From positions 258,211 to 322,210 of the forward strand of contig SSNU01000202.1 of the NCBI GenBank assembly GCA_012064415.1: DNA of 64,000 nucleotides, in the 5' to 3' direction. The translations under genes were made by a program, and so were the position numbers. This document shows, one piece after another, positions 41,569-53,700 of the stretch; within the stretch, counting starts at the first letter, position 1; each line of letters begins with the position of its first letter. Under the pieces are notes generated by a model. It worked only from the letters and a program-made list of their open reading frames with translations, had not been told where the DNA came from and ran no database searches. The stretch is from Gyrodactylus bullatarudis (Eukaryota; Platyhelminthes; Monogenea; Gyrodactylidea; Gyrodactylidae).

Positions 41569-41774
41569 TATAACCCTTTCGAGACAATTTTTTCATTTTC
41601 ATAAAACCCAAAATTTAGCGATGAAAATATTCAACTATTTCGCCAAAAATATTGCTAATTTAAGTTTTTATTCTTCAATTTAAACTTTAATTCATTCAGG
41701 AATCTGCCGAACTAATAAAGTTACCAAAGTTTGAGAAAATTGAAACTTGTGTCCATCGGCTCCGAAAGGGTTAA
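41569..41774. mobile_element. piggyBac-like MITE copy
   Basis: Same interior as 25718-25941 (CATAAAACCCAAAATTTAGC, then GTCCATCGGC). The right terminus GAAAGGG is followed by an intact TTAA. The left side reads TATAACCCTTTC, so one TTAA has decayed. Confidence 0.65.
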
Positions 41775-43179
41775 CCAAAGTTTTATAAACACCAATATCA
41801 CTTCACCAATATCATATGTCTTATTTTCTGAGTTCCACGAATTTCACACTGCACTGTAAGTAGCTAGAGTTCTACTTTCACAAAAAAACACAATACATCA
41901 TTAGTGACAGAACGACTCGAAGTGTTTAGGTATTAGATACTTTTTCATCAGAAATACATCGTCTTAATAGACCAGAAAAAAAGGAAGAACACCCAAGAAG
42001 CCAAGATTATCTAAATCAGATGCTTTTAATCTATCTAGAGAGGGGAACACCAACCTTTCTACAGTAAACTTGGATTTTACCCACTTCGAGTTTCAATTGC
42101 AAAAGATGTTTCCCATAGCTCTTCCTTCTACGCTGCCCAAAATAAAGTGAGAGCGATAAGAAATTCATGTTTACTCTGTAAAAATACAAGCAAACAAGCA
42201 TAGTAAATGAAAGAGTGATTTTTCAAATAACAACAGCTGAATATTGAAGAGAAAACAAGTCATTTGCTCGCTATCTATTCCTCCAATGTAAAATTCTCTT
42301 TTTTCATGAATCATCCTGAGTAGAAGAATTCATAAATTCAAATCAAGTTGCATCTTGCCTCCCTCATCCCTCGTTTATCGTCAAATATGTATTTTTTCAC
42401 ACTCGATATTACTCTTCATATAAAGTTTATTTACACATTTAACAATGAGTGTTTTAAACCTCAAAGCATTAAGAATCCTTCAGTTCATTTGGTAATGAAG
42501 TTTATGCTTTAAACCTCTATCAAATAACGATCAAGATCACATTTTTGATATGCTCTCTAGACTAGCGTTCTTCAGATTCAGAAATATTCCGAAAATTTCC
42601 GAATAGCCACAATTTTATTTCTGATATAAACAAAATAATAACTATGAAATAAGTTTTGATTTGTATTGATTGTATAGAAATCCTACACATTTTTAATCAA
42701 ATAACAATTCTTCTCTAGAGTTGAATTTTATAATGTCTTAGCAAGCCATCTCCCTGGTAGGTTGATATCATCAATTCTTGATCTATTATTATCAAAGCTT
42801 GAAGAACGATAGATAGGTCCAATTAAGATCCTAGGTATCCTTAGAGATTCTTGCGAAGAAGAAGAAAGTATCTTTTAGAAATTTTATAAGCCCTTGAATT
42901 TTAATATGAATAAATTTTGAAAAAATATATATTTCACAAGATTATCGAAAATTAATACATGTTTTAATAATTTTATTTTCGTTACCTTTTCGGATTTTTT
43001 CAGACGGATCCGAATTTGAATTATCTGAAAAACCCTACTTTAGACCCACATTTTATTAAATTATAAAAATACCAAAAGACTATTAAAAAATAGTGATCAC
43101 AAATCAGATATTTTTATAGATTGAAATTATGGCTCTATTTTTATTTGTAAACACAAAAATGAGAAAATTTATACAATTA

Positions 43180-43460
43180 TGAGTAGACCTTGGGAATCTA
43201 TGATTTTTACAGAAATCTCAATATTTTCATCAAGAATTCGAATTTTTCAAAGATTTTTTGGAATCCTTCTCATGTTGCCCACTTTAACCATTTGAAGAAA
43301 AAAATTCTGAAAAAAAAATTTTTATGAAAAATATGGTCATTTTTCAAAATTTCGATTGGTGCCAAAACTCCATTTTTTCGAACTTTGAGCTGAAAATTTT
43401 TATTGATTTGAAAGTTGGAGATTGATCAAAAGGATTCTAAATGACATCTTCTGCTCAACT
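43180..43460. repeat. Dispersed repeat, GTTGCCCAC family, copy 1
   Basis: GGGAATCTATG, TCATCAAGAATTCGAATTT, GGAATCCTTCTCATGTTGCC and CATTTGAAGAAAA recur at 62950-63130 and, more diverged, at 63595-63860. No coding capacity and no clear ends. Confidence 0.6.
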
Positions 43461-44624
43461 CTTTCCATTTTCGAGAAGATAACCATTGAAATTAAGAATA
43501 TATTCAGAGCAAGAGTTCTCATTTGCGATCATTTCTGAATTTCATACAGCTGAACTTAATCTAGAGCTTGGATCATTGACATGCTATAGTCAATTTTCGA
43601 AAAAGGAATGTATAATTAAACGAAATTAGAAGAACCCTTGTTCAAGATCATTATGGGCACGAGAAGTTAAGTTTACTGTGAGTAAGTTTAAAACTTTTAT
43701 TCTGAGAATAAATTAAAAAATAATAATATTTTGATTTGACAAACATGTAATAAAATGATTAGTCATCTTAATAATTTTCCCTACTTTTGGTTAGCTTCTC
43801 ACACATGTATCATCCCGATTTTATCAGAACAGAAAGGCTTCTAAATATATAGACAGCTTTAGAAACTTCTTTTTAGAGAGAAGAAGTTCCTAAGCGGAAC
43901 CATAAATAAAAATAAGTAAATACCCTCGGCTGTGTCTTACCCACTCATACAGATCTAAGTTATCATTTTTTGTGTCGAGAGGAAACATACTAGAAATTAT
44001 TTTAAACTATTGACAAATTCAAGAGTGTGCGTACTAATATTAAAAAGTTGGAGTAGAAGAAAGTAAGTATCATCAGTATTAGTATTTGAGGATATGGTTT
44101 ATTCCCAAGTTAAATCTATCAAATTTTATTTAATAATTAATCTGGCTCATCTTGATCAGTGGGAATGTATGTTTGATTTATATATTATTTTCATAATTAT
44201 ACTAAAGACTAAAGAAATCTTCAAAATTTTGTTATACTACAATATGTTAGTAATACACTAATTCATAGAGGATCACTCTTGATTCTGATTGGTCAAGACG
44301 AAAATAGTTTCTGATTGGTTTATGAATGGTTGATTTCAATTTTTCATACCAAAATCATGTTATAATCACAATTAAAGTATAATTATTCAGTTGCATTGTA
44401 AAAACAAACTTGTCCACATTCTCAGAAGGCCATTTATCAATTCATTCAGTTGCTGTCCTTCAATTAGCTGTGCCCTATATAGAAACATATAATATTTCAT
44501 AAGAAGAAACTAACCATGATTTATCGAGAAAAATCAACGTGTCTTTAAAAATTTCTTAGTCATACTAAAGAATTTTGTTTCAAGCATTATTTTGCAATCC
44601 AGATTAAATGAATATTAACCATAA

Positions 44625-44781
44625 ATGGATGCTGGCTATGCTTGGAAGTTATCAAAGTTTGGTCGGCTCACATCGACACGTTTACGCTTTGATGATGACT
44701 TCTCGGATCGATTGAATTATCAGTTTACAGGCTTATTACTTTTTATATTTATTGGAATTATCGGTATTCGACAATATACTG
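44625..44781 (+). CDS. Innexin, exon 1
   Basis: Encodes a cytoplasmic N-terminus (MDAGYAWKLSKFGRLTSTRL), the conserved FDDDFSDRLNYQFT block and the first transmembrane helix (GLLLFIFIGIIGI), ending RQYTG at a phase-1 GT donor (GTGAGT). DDDF-DRL-Y--T followed by R/KQY-G is the standard innexin opening. Innexins form invertebrate gap-junction channels and hemichannels in the plasma membrane. The next exon is 17.6 kb away (62348), and the split codon joins to GKPIQCW in frame. Confidence 0.88.
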
Positions 44782-44939
44782 GTGAGTACTTTACTATAGA
44801 ATTTCCTTTATTCAAATATTCCCATGTTTCATGAAAATCATCTTTTAGTTAAATCGTAAAAAACTATTTAGAAGAAAAATATTGAAATTTTGAGCTGGCT
44901 AAAAGTGTATTTCTTTTGAACTCAAAAATTCTACTCACT

Positions 44940-45235
44940 AAGGAAAGGGGGAAATCTTTTTTCTCCGATCAACTTAATCCTAGCAGAATTTAGTACTCAA
45001 AAGATATTTTGGATATTATTGAGAGGAAGTAATCATCCCACGTTATGGGAATGCCCAACAACGAATGTCACCATGATAAGATTAGTAGTTTCTGTGGAAA
45101 AAAGTTAGAACGAACAATATATTCAGGACTTTAATAATTATTGAGAATTAGGCGGTGATTTGAAATAAATTAGGTAAAACCTCCCTTATGAGTTTAGAAC
45201 CAAACGAAAATAACTTTGTTGTTCAGCAAGTAATA
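44940..45235. repeat. Degraded foldback MITE family A copy
   Basis: GGAAAGGGGGAAATCTTTTT, TTCTCCGATCAAC, GCAGAATTTAGTACTCA and GGCGGTGATTTGAAATAA match parts of the family consensus. Ends are not preserved. Confidence 0.5.
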
Positions 45236-46721
45236 CAATCTCAACAGTTTGTTCTTTTTTTCCTGAATAATTATTACTCATAAGTTGTCTTCTCTGGTGC
45301 ATTCAAGAAACAAAAAAGACTGTAGGACCCCTCTGCATATAGAAACTGAATATTGAGGAAATAAAATCAATGATCGTGTACAATCATCATTAATTGTACT
45401 TCTTTTCAATCGCAGTGATTTTGTTTAAATTAATCAAACTTGAAAAAAAACATTTATTTCAATTTTTTAGAGACACTCTCCCCACTCCTTATATACACTT
45501 ACAAAGCCAGACTGACAATAATGCCCCTTGTAGTATATCTTAAATTTTATGTTGTACTCTATACTATTAATTCAGTATTTATACTCACAATTTTTTTATT
45601 TGAGAATCAATTTCATTTATTACCTAGCTCTTTTTCAATTCCACGTCTCATCCACCACCCTATGCGCGCGTAGGTACTCACCCACACATCTTATTTTTTC
45701 ATCTCCTGTAGTCTAATTTTTTTGAATTTTCTTACCAATTTGTTTCGTTCTATTCCTCCGCCAGCGAGAGACTGAGAGGAAAAAACTAAAGATAAATTAA
45801 ACAGAATTTAAAGCAAGATTAGTTATCGATCTGGGGGACTGTTTTTTTTTCTGGTATAGAAGAATCTTTGAGTGACATTTCTCAAAAAAATATTGGCAAA
45901 ATAATCATTGCTCAGATATATGTTTTATGATCGAATTTGTATCACACAAAAAGAGCATCTAATACATTTATTCTCAAGTCACAAATTATGCAAAGTAGTT
46001 GTTGGGCCAAAGATATTATGCAAAGAAATTTATCATATCCAACGAGAAAATACATTCCCTTAGTTAAGCCATGAATCACCAAAGAGAACAAGATTAAACT
46101 TTTTTGCTAATAAATACATCAGAGCACTCTTTTTGTGATACATAAAAATGGAGATATCACCCCTTTGAGAAGGTGAACTAACAACAAGTATATATAACAT
46201 TTACACGTATCTACAGAAGAGATATTCCATGTCTATTAAAAGGTGTCACGCACAGATCACAATGGTTATTGAAACTGCAACATGATTTTTGTAATTGAAA
46301 AGATATATATATACATAAATGCATCCTTTTGCAGATCACACACACGATGATGGGTGGAGAAGGATTATTTGTTAACACATATTTTTCATGTTTCGCTAAG
46401 GCAAATTATCCTACACTTTAATAATAATAATGATAACAACGATGATGATTCTGATGAAAATCGATCAAAAATTTTGTTTTTCGATTGCAGAAAATAAACG
46501 ACACTCAAGAAATCCAAGACGAAAATCTCTTCTTAACTCTCTTCCCGTTAAGATTCTTTTCCTATTCATAGATTTTGTCAAAAAAATCCTACTCGACCCA
46601 AAAAGCAAGATTTTATGAAGATTATAATGAACTTTATCGGCAAATTTCTTTATGAAGTATATATACAGAATACCATCAAGTTATAACTATACATCAAAAT
46701 AATGTCTATTTCTTTATACAT

Positions 46722-47536
46722 GTTACAGTGATTCTGGAAACTTTAGGAATTCTGCAGAATCCCTGGGCAACAATCAGACTCTCAGGAAATCTGAAAACTA
46801 ATTATAATTATTCATATGTGACATTGCAAGAAAATATTTTGCCTTTTTTCCCAAATTATGAAAGATTCGAGTTGATCATAATTCTTTTAAAGATCAATTG
46901 TCCTATCAATTATTCAAATAATTTCAACTTCTGTATAAAAATTTCCGGATTTTCATTGATTTGAACAAAATCCACTGATCTTGGTCAGGACTAGAGAGCC
47001 GTTGTTCATTTTACAGTATTTGGCCGAATGCACAAGTATTTTTAGAATTATCAGAATTAGTTTAAAATTATTTAAAAAGAAAGTTTCTGAGCATTACTTG
47101 AGGCTATTCGGTTTATTTGATTTAGCTCAAATATTTATAGAGCGGTCATCTAGCCGGGTCTTCATATGATGTGACAGCAGTGTGACGAATCAATGGGGAT
47201 TTAATAAGAGTGTCATACGCTATTCTTGATGTCACAACAGTTTTTCAAATAGATAAATGTTATCGCAAAAACATTGAAATTCATTCTACATGAGTTTAAA
47301 TCTGAAATTTCAAGTTTTCAATTGAATAATTATAATTAGTTTTCAGATTTCCTGAGAGTCTGCAGACTCACTGATTGTTGCCCAGGGATCCTACAGGATT
47401 TCAAGATTCACTGTAACTAGTGAATGGATAATAAGGAAATCTGAATATCTAGTTTCCAGATTCCCTGTATCACTAGGAAGTCTACAAACTTTCAGGGAGT
47501 CTGCAGACTCACTGAAGTTTCCAGAATCACTGTAAC
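46722..47536. mobile_element. MITE-like element with inverted termini
   Basis: The ends are GTTACAGTGATTCTGGAAAC and its inverse GTTTCCAGAATCACTGTAAC. A second inverted pair lies inside: CCCTGGGCAACAATCAG ... CTCAGGAAATCTGAAAACTA at 46758-46815 against the inverted blocks at 47335-47400. This suggests either a nested pair of related elements or a compound foldback element. No transposase frame is present. Flanking AT/AT is compatible with a TA target. Confidence 0.65.
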
Positions 47537-48508
47537 ATACACATTTCTGCGACATTTTTATGACAGGCTAACTAAACTGAGAGATTTTTGGACCATGTCT
47601 TGAATTAAAGATTTTGTCCTTAATGTGTCAGAACAAGATCTGAAATGTGATTCGGTAGAAACCCATCGATATAGTTCGAACAATGAATATAGAGAATCTT
47701 TGAGGGAGTACTAGCCGAAAGTTTTTGATATCTGCTCGAATAAAAATTTTCGATTTTGTGAATTGTCAGAGAATTTCTTTGATGTGATCACGAAAATTAA
47801 TTTCTTTGATCATTTCTCAATTTAAACTTGACAATACCACATATTTATATATATCTGTGTATAAAAACATCTATTTATCGTATATTAATCCCCCATTAAT
47901 GTTGGCTAGGGATAAGGAATTGAATTTATTGTATGTATCTGGTCTAGACTATGATTTTTTTCCAATTATTTTGTACGACTTTTGAATAAACTTTTGGTCA
48001 CGAGTGATCTTTTCAATGATTTCCCATTGTATGCGTATTTCTCTGGACAAGTCCCGAAATGAATAGTGAAAAAATGATTTTGAAAGTAAAAGTTAAGGAT
48101 GACTAACTAGCCAAGAGCACTTCATAATAAACTTTTGATGTTGGATTTCTTTTGCACAAGTTTTTTGCTTGTCGGCATAAATTCTGAATTTAATTTAGTA
48201 AATTAACCAAAACTAAGTTACTTAGTCTGCTTAGCTTCCTTTTAAAAAGCTGGAACTAATTAAAATGGTCCAAAATCTCTCGTTTGAATATAAATAAAGG
48301 ATAGTAATGAGTTCTACGATATATATTCTTTTTCTACCATTTCATCTTTCGCTCCATGAGTGAAGATACTATTATCCATCGATGTTGACACTCTTTATTA
48401 ACCTAAAAATTCTCCTTTTATTCAACAATATCAAATCTTTTTTGGAATTTCACAACTTAGTTGAACAGAATTATCGAACTGCTCTCCCTTTTACTCTACC
48501 ATAAGCAC

Positions 48509-48933
48509 TAGGCTAGGGTGAATTTTTTTTTCTCCGAACAACTCACGAGAGGACTTACTTTTCTGATAAATTTTAGTCCTCAGATTATGTTTTGTATATT
48601 TTTAAAGCATGAAAGTCATTCTCCATTATGTCATTGCCCATTTTTCCCATAATATCCCACGGGCATGATTAAATAACGAAATTCACCACGAAGGCTCTCT
48701 TGATTATAAGACTACTATTTTTGAAGATAAAACTTAATAAATCCATTAAATGGCCAAGATATTCCGGATTTTAGTGATTGCGTAGTAAAAATTCATTGAA
48801 AAATTTTGGATTTTTAAAACCGAATGGCATAATAGAGAAGAATTTTCGACATATGCTTCAATACAAAATATAATCAGTAGTTCTATCTGAAAGGTTGGTC
48901 CTAATATGAGGTTAAAAATTTCAACCTGGCCTA
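48509..48933. mobile_element. Foldback MITE family A, complete copy with 8-bp target duplication
   Basis: The ends TAGGCTAGGGTGAATTTTTT and, inverted, TAGGCCAGGTTGAAATTTTT are flanked by the direct repeat ATAAGCAC (48501-48508 and 48934-48941). The inverted similarity goes far inside, so most of the 425 bp can fold on itself. Shared blocks are ACTTTTCTGATA and CCATTATGTCATT. An 8-bp duplication fits hAT-like or P-like transposition. No transposase is encoded. Confidence 0.8.
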
Positions 48934-49289
48934 ATAAGCACCATTTAAGGTTTCAATCCTTGATATTTTTACCAACTTTACATTCTATATATTATAAGAT
49001 GAGATGTGTTGTATGGGACAAAAAAATCACAATTATTGTCAATAATAATAAGAATATATATTTTATTATTAAATAATGTAATAGATATATTTATTATAAT
49101 AGGATATGTCGGTAATTAATTTGTGTGATTTCGTGTATTTCATTGTAAAAAAGTTTAATTCATACGTATAGAAAAATAATTTTTGGGCTTTTGTAAATAG
49201 ACGTATATAGTATTGAATAAATGTCTGTCATTGATTTTTTCCCAGTACAGATACTAAACATGCATTGATCACAAATTTTTTCGTAGAAA

Positions 49290-49480
49290 ATAATGCCGAG
49301 CTTCTTCAAAAATATTTCCTGATGATGAAGGGATTAGAGGCCGAGTGAATATTTAGTGATTAAGATTATAATCAGACTACTGTATTACATCGGCTTGATA
49401 TCTATATTAAATTTATGAGAATATGCAAATTCCTCTTATTGGTTCAAATAGTTTTTAGGAGTGAATCATAGGGGGGGGGG
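49290..49480 (-). repeat. PLE 3'-region relic
   Basis: AATGCCGAGCTTCTTC, GTGATTAAG, AATCAGACT, CGGCTTGAT and CCTCTTATTGGTT recur in the same order as at 56892-57062, the 3' flank of the PLE reading frame. The hammerhead core is degraded here. A run of Gs follows at about 49471. Confidence 0.6.
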
Positions 49481-50427
49481 GTAAGGGTTGTAAAAGGTTA
49501 AAGGATTTAATAGTCATCTCTGAAACTCCTGGTCCAGGCTTTTGGAAAATTTTTAAAAATTAGCAAGCTACACGGGAAACAATATCTGATCAAAAAGGAA
49601 AATTAATCGAATCTCACACGATCTAATGATTTTCGCGTCAAATCGAAATCCTAAAAACTTCGATATTATTCCTTAACATATTTTTTCAGTGACTACTAAA
49701 AAACCATCGTCACATTCGAGTTCATAGATTACCAACTTGACATATAAACTGGCTTTATATCAGGTATTTTGAGATTGAATCTTCTATCAGCCCTTCATTA
49801 ACAAAAGAAAAGTAATTGATCTAAGCCTATATGGGCCCTAATTAAAAATGTATCAACAAGTTTGTCTGGTTTCAACTCTCTAGAATACATATCCTAATTT
49901 CTCTCCTTCTAGCCTAATTTTGGCGTCTTCGTACAAGGGAATCAGCATGTGTCCACTCTTCCCCTATACAGACCCTATTTCGTTTTGCCTAATTTTTTTC
50001 ATCTAATTAAAATTTGTCTGCATTACCCATATGATATAATACATGGTTGGGTTATCTGTTTTATTATCTTGCATTCTATTCTTCACACTTTAAAAGGAGA
50101 AAACTTTACTAGTCCTATTCCACATACCTCTTATGATAAGGAGGTGGCTTTCCGAATAACCATTCATCTTTACATGTTACATTAACGCTTAAATTGTTAA
50201 TTTGAAATTAAATTTTCCCATCCTGATTTCGTCTGATCTTTTTACACAACTCTTTTATGAATTACAACTAAAGATTGTTTCTAATTAGCAATTCATGTTG
50301 TTTGTCAAATCCACTTGAACTCATAATTTAGAAAATTGATCATATTTTCACACCATATGTACATTTGTAATCATCAAGAATATTATTGTTAGATTCTAAA
50401 CTCATATGGAAGGTTAGAGAACAACAA

Positions 50428-50482
50428 GGGTATATTCGAGTGATAAACGTTATATTTCGTCGGGTCTCTTCAGACTCCACCC
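50428..50482 (-). ncRNA. Hammerhead-ribozyme-like motif, solo copy
   Basis: Read on the minus strand: outer stem I GGGT (50482-50479), inner GAGT, core CTGAAGA (50473-50467), an 8-nt stem II region, GAAATATAACGTTTATC (stem III and cleavage triplet ATC), inner ACTC and outer ACCC (50431-50428). Both halves of stem I pair fully (GGGT/ACCC and GAGT/ACTC), with an internal loop between. Predicted cleavage is after position 50442. Stem II is unusually weak, so activity is uncertain. Confidence 0.6.
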
Positions 50483-50634
50483 AGGTTAACTTTCGGAAGG
50501 GGTGGGGAACTGGTTGTGAAATTCATCTCTTGATCAGCTAATTACTTTTGCCTTTTAAGAAAGTTCTCGATTTGCCCACTGTACCTTTTTCGTTTTCTTT
50601 TGGTTGTTGAGCAGCTTTTCTTTTCTCTCTTATG

Positions 50635-50745
50635 TACATTTATCATCAGTGGCAATACTTTAAAAATGATTGAGAATAAAATGCAAGCTGAAAAAACACC
50701 AAAAATTTCCAATAAATGGGAAAAAAGCTCACATTAAAGAACTCA
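50635..50745 (+). repeat. Dispersed repeat, AAGCTCACA...GGCCAAGG family
   Basis: ATGCAAGCTGAAAAAACACC, CCAATAAATGGGAAAA and AAGCTCACAT repeat the reverse complement of 20840-21060. Confidence 0.55.
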
Positions 50746-53700
50746 CTATTTCTGCAAAATCATTTTTCTTGGGATTGCTTTTTTAAAATTTTGGTAATTT
50801 TGTGGCATTTTTGTTTATGAGTAACTCAAAAATTCAGATTGTCTAACTTGTCAGAGACTTATGATTATAGCTTTATGTTTTAAAAATTTTGAAATTTCCC
50901 ATAAATCATCACTCAATTCGAACTTTAAATTGATTCTCATGTAAAAGAGGGATGTGTCCAAAACTAATCAAAACTCGAATTATTTTATCATCTAAGGCCA
51001 TGCTGAAATCACAACTGTAGAGTTTCAAATAGACTGTTTATTATCTGATTTAAAAAGTTAATGGATTTTGAAAAAGGTTGGATACCTTGAGCATATTTTT
51101 AGTGTCCATAACTATCCCTATGCAATATGTTAACACGTAAACTAATGGATTGTATTTATTATAAATTACAAAGTTTAATTAATGATACTTGTGTGTGTAC
51201 CTAGTTTCCAAACCGTGCTTATCTTATGCAAATGGAGAAAATATAAGACTTGACCTTTAACTTAGCAATGCTGTTATTATTATATTCTCCCCTAAAATAC
51301 ACACAGGAAATTGATTCCTTTTTTTCAACGAAAAAAATTATTTAAATACCAATGTCACTTCAAGTTGTTGTTCAAGAATACATAGATATTAATACCTACA
51401 TTAGATATTTACACAATGTTATTATCTAAAGTATAGCATAGTTAAAAAAGATGCAATTTATTTATGCTTTCGTAGGCTTTTCAAGAAACACATTTCAACG
51501 GGTTAATCGATAAATTATAATTCTTGAACTCTTGAACCATATGATCTTGGTGATCTGTTAGAGAATGTATAATTATTGCGTCGATAATTATTTTATTTCA
51601 TAGTACAAAAAGTCTAAAGTTTAAACCTGCTAAAGAATCAAAAAAGGCTGATTTAAAATTGTAATTTAGTTCACTTTGAAAGTGTAAAACTTGGTCCTCT
51701 CTCTAGCGATCAAAGACCTGTCCACAGTTCTCTCTTGGCTCACCTCTAAATAGACTTTAAAGTACAAAATTCTAGTTTTGATTGATTATGATTAAAAAAT
51801 TATCCCTATTTAGCTCTGATGAAAGTTGAAGTTAATCCAAGATTATTTAAAGTTTGTTAGTACAGAGTATGATATTAACTTAGCAAGTGTAATACTATTA
51901 ATATGTCACTTTTAGAGATGCTACATTCCTACTCAATGAGTACTCAACCATAATAAATATTTCATTCAACTTTTTCAATTAAATATTGAAAGCAATCAGT
52001 TATGATTTTGAATAATGAGAAAATATACTTCGATCAATCAAATTGATATTTATATCTACAATACACTCAGATTCCAAGTATGATAACTCAGGTTAATAAT
52101 TTATAGAATTGTTTTTTGGATTATACAGTAATTTATTATCATTTCTAAATAGCATTATGTTTATAGTTCTGAAAACTTAAATAGGGACAAATTAAGCGCT
52201 AGATATCTGAACAACTTTGGAAAGAAACTACAATTATAAGCAGATGAATACTCCCTCTACTGAAATATATATAAATTAAAATTTTTATTGTCAGTCTAGA
52301 TTCATCCTGCCTTTCTCTGTGTCTCCCTGCATTTAGGTTAGTTATGAGGAGAAGTAGAGAGAATCTTATTCATAATTTAAATCATCATCGTTTAATAAAA
52401 TATCTGAAACAATGCCATCTCTTCTTCTTAGATTTCTTTAGGCATATCATTTGGGAATTTATCGTCTACAAAATGGATACACTTTAATGACAATTTCTAG
52501 AGAAATTAAAATTCCTTCTTGCATCTTAGTATCAAGTGGAAAAAGTTTTAGCTAAAAATTCTCATAACCCCCTCAGACTTGAGTCATGAGTCGTAGAGCA
52601 ACGCTCTTCTTCAAAAAACTTACCTTTTTATGGTTTAAAAGCTATGCTCGATAGTATCTCTTAAATTTTAATTTAGAAGTTTTTAAAATTTGTCAAAAAC
52701 GGTATTTTTCAATACTGTATTTCTTAAGATCTGAATGAATCTTTTTGCTGATATCTGATCTCTTTTTGGCAAACTTTAGATTTTAGGGAGGGACTAGGTT
52801 ACTGTAGAAAACAACTTTTTTAGAGTTGCGTCACACGAGGAAACATATTTAGGGACCAATTGAGAATTTAAAAACTACTTTTCTAATAAAAAAGAAAAAC
52901 AAACCGCCCAAATTAGATAATTTATGTATGCTCAACATGTACGAGTGAACCTTCTAATCCCTTGTATTACTATCTCATACTTTAATTAAGCATTATTAGC
53001 GTACATATCAAGTATTGTATTTGGTACTTGGTGGAATAGTTATTGATTCAATTTCAACAACAATGATGGAAATTAAGGAACAAGTTTTGTTTTTAACACT
53101 ACCACCTCTAATTTTTTTCATACTACATAATGTATTTTTAAAACATACACTTTGTACTGAAGAGGGGAGAGAATATACCCAACATTAGTCTATATTATAA
53201 AGGCTAAAGGCTAAAGTAGTATTGGATACTTTCTGAACTTTTCACCCAGGAATATCAACCATACAACTGAATGTATTCTTTTTTCACATTAAAAATACAC
53301 TCTTTTGATCTTTATATTTATTTATTGTAGGATATATATGTTTAGAATAATAACAGTCAATAATAATAATAATAATATTGATAACTCTCAATTCATCAAT
53401 ATATTCTGAATTAGGTACAAAATTTCTGACGTGAAATTAAAGCTATAGCTTATCTATGATACGATAGACTAGATTTGGATAAAATCTGAAAATAAAAATT
53501 CAATTTTGGAAAAGTTTTTTATTAGTTATCAAGCAATTTAAATGATTTTTAAAAATTTCGTAAAAACTAAGAATGTCTTAAAAAATTATTAGTTTTTTCG
53601 TACCGATTTGTCCGATAGAACTTTCAGTGCTAAGAACTATTTTACTAGGTGATCAGTGATCAATAAAATCCTGAATATCTTTTTGTGTTCACAAGTATTT

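Larger units (their letters stand above)
38834..44624. other. Gene-free region between mL41 and the innexin gene
   Basis: No frame here has a recognisable domain. Structures seen: a foldback repeat (39078-39362), a piggyBac-like MITE (41569-41774), and a copy of the repeat shared with 62950-63130 (43180-43460). Several TCTGATTGG boxes lie just upstream of the innexin start (44284, 44310). The minus-strand frames at 39397-39678 and 40391-40627 look like chance openings. Confidence 0.6.

Noticed and set aside
49471..49481. Run of G residues as a possible structural or regulatory element
   Set aside because: A homopolymer in decayed PLE sequence; likely slippage, with no partner G-runs close enough for a quadruplex of note.
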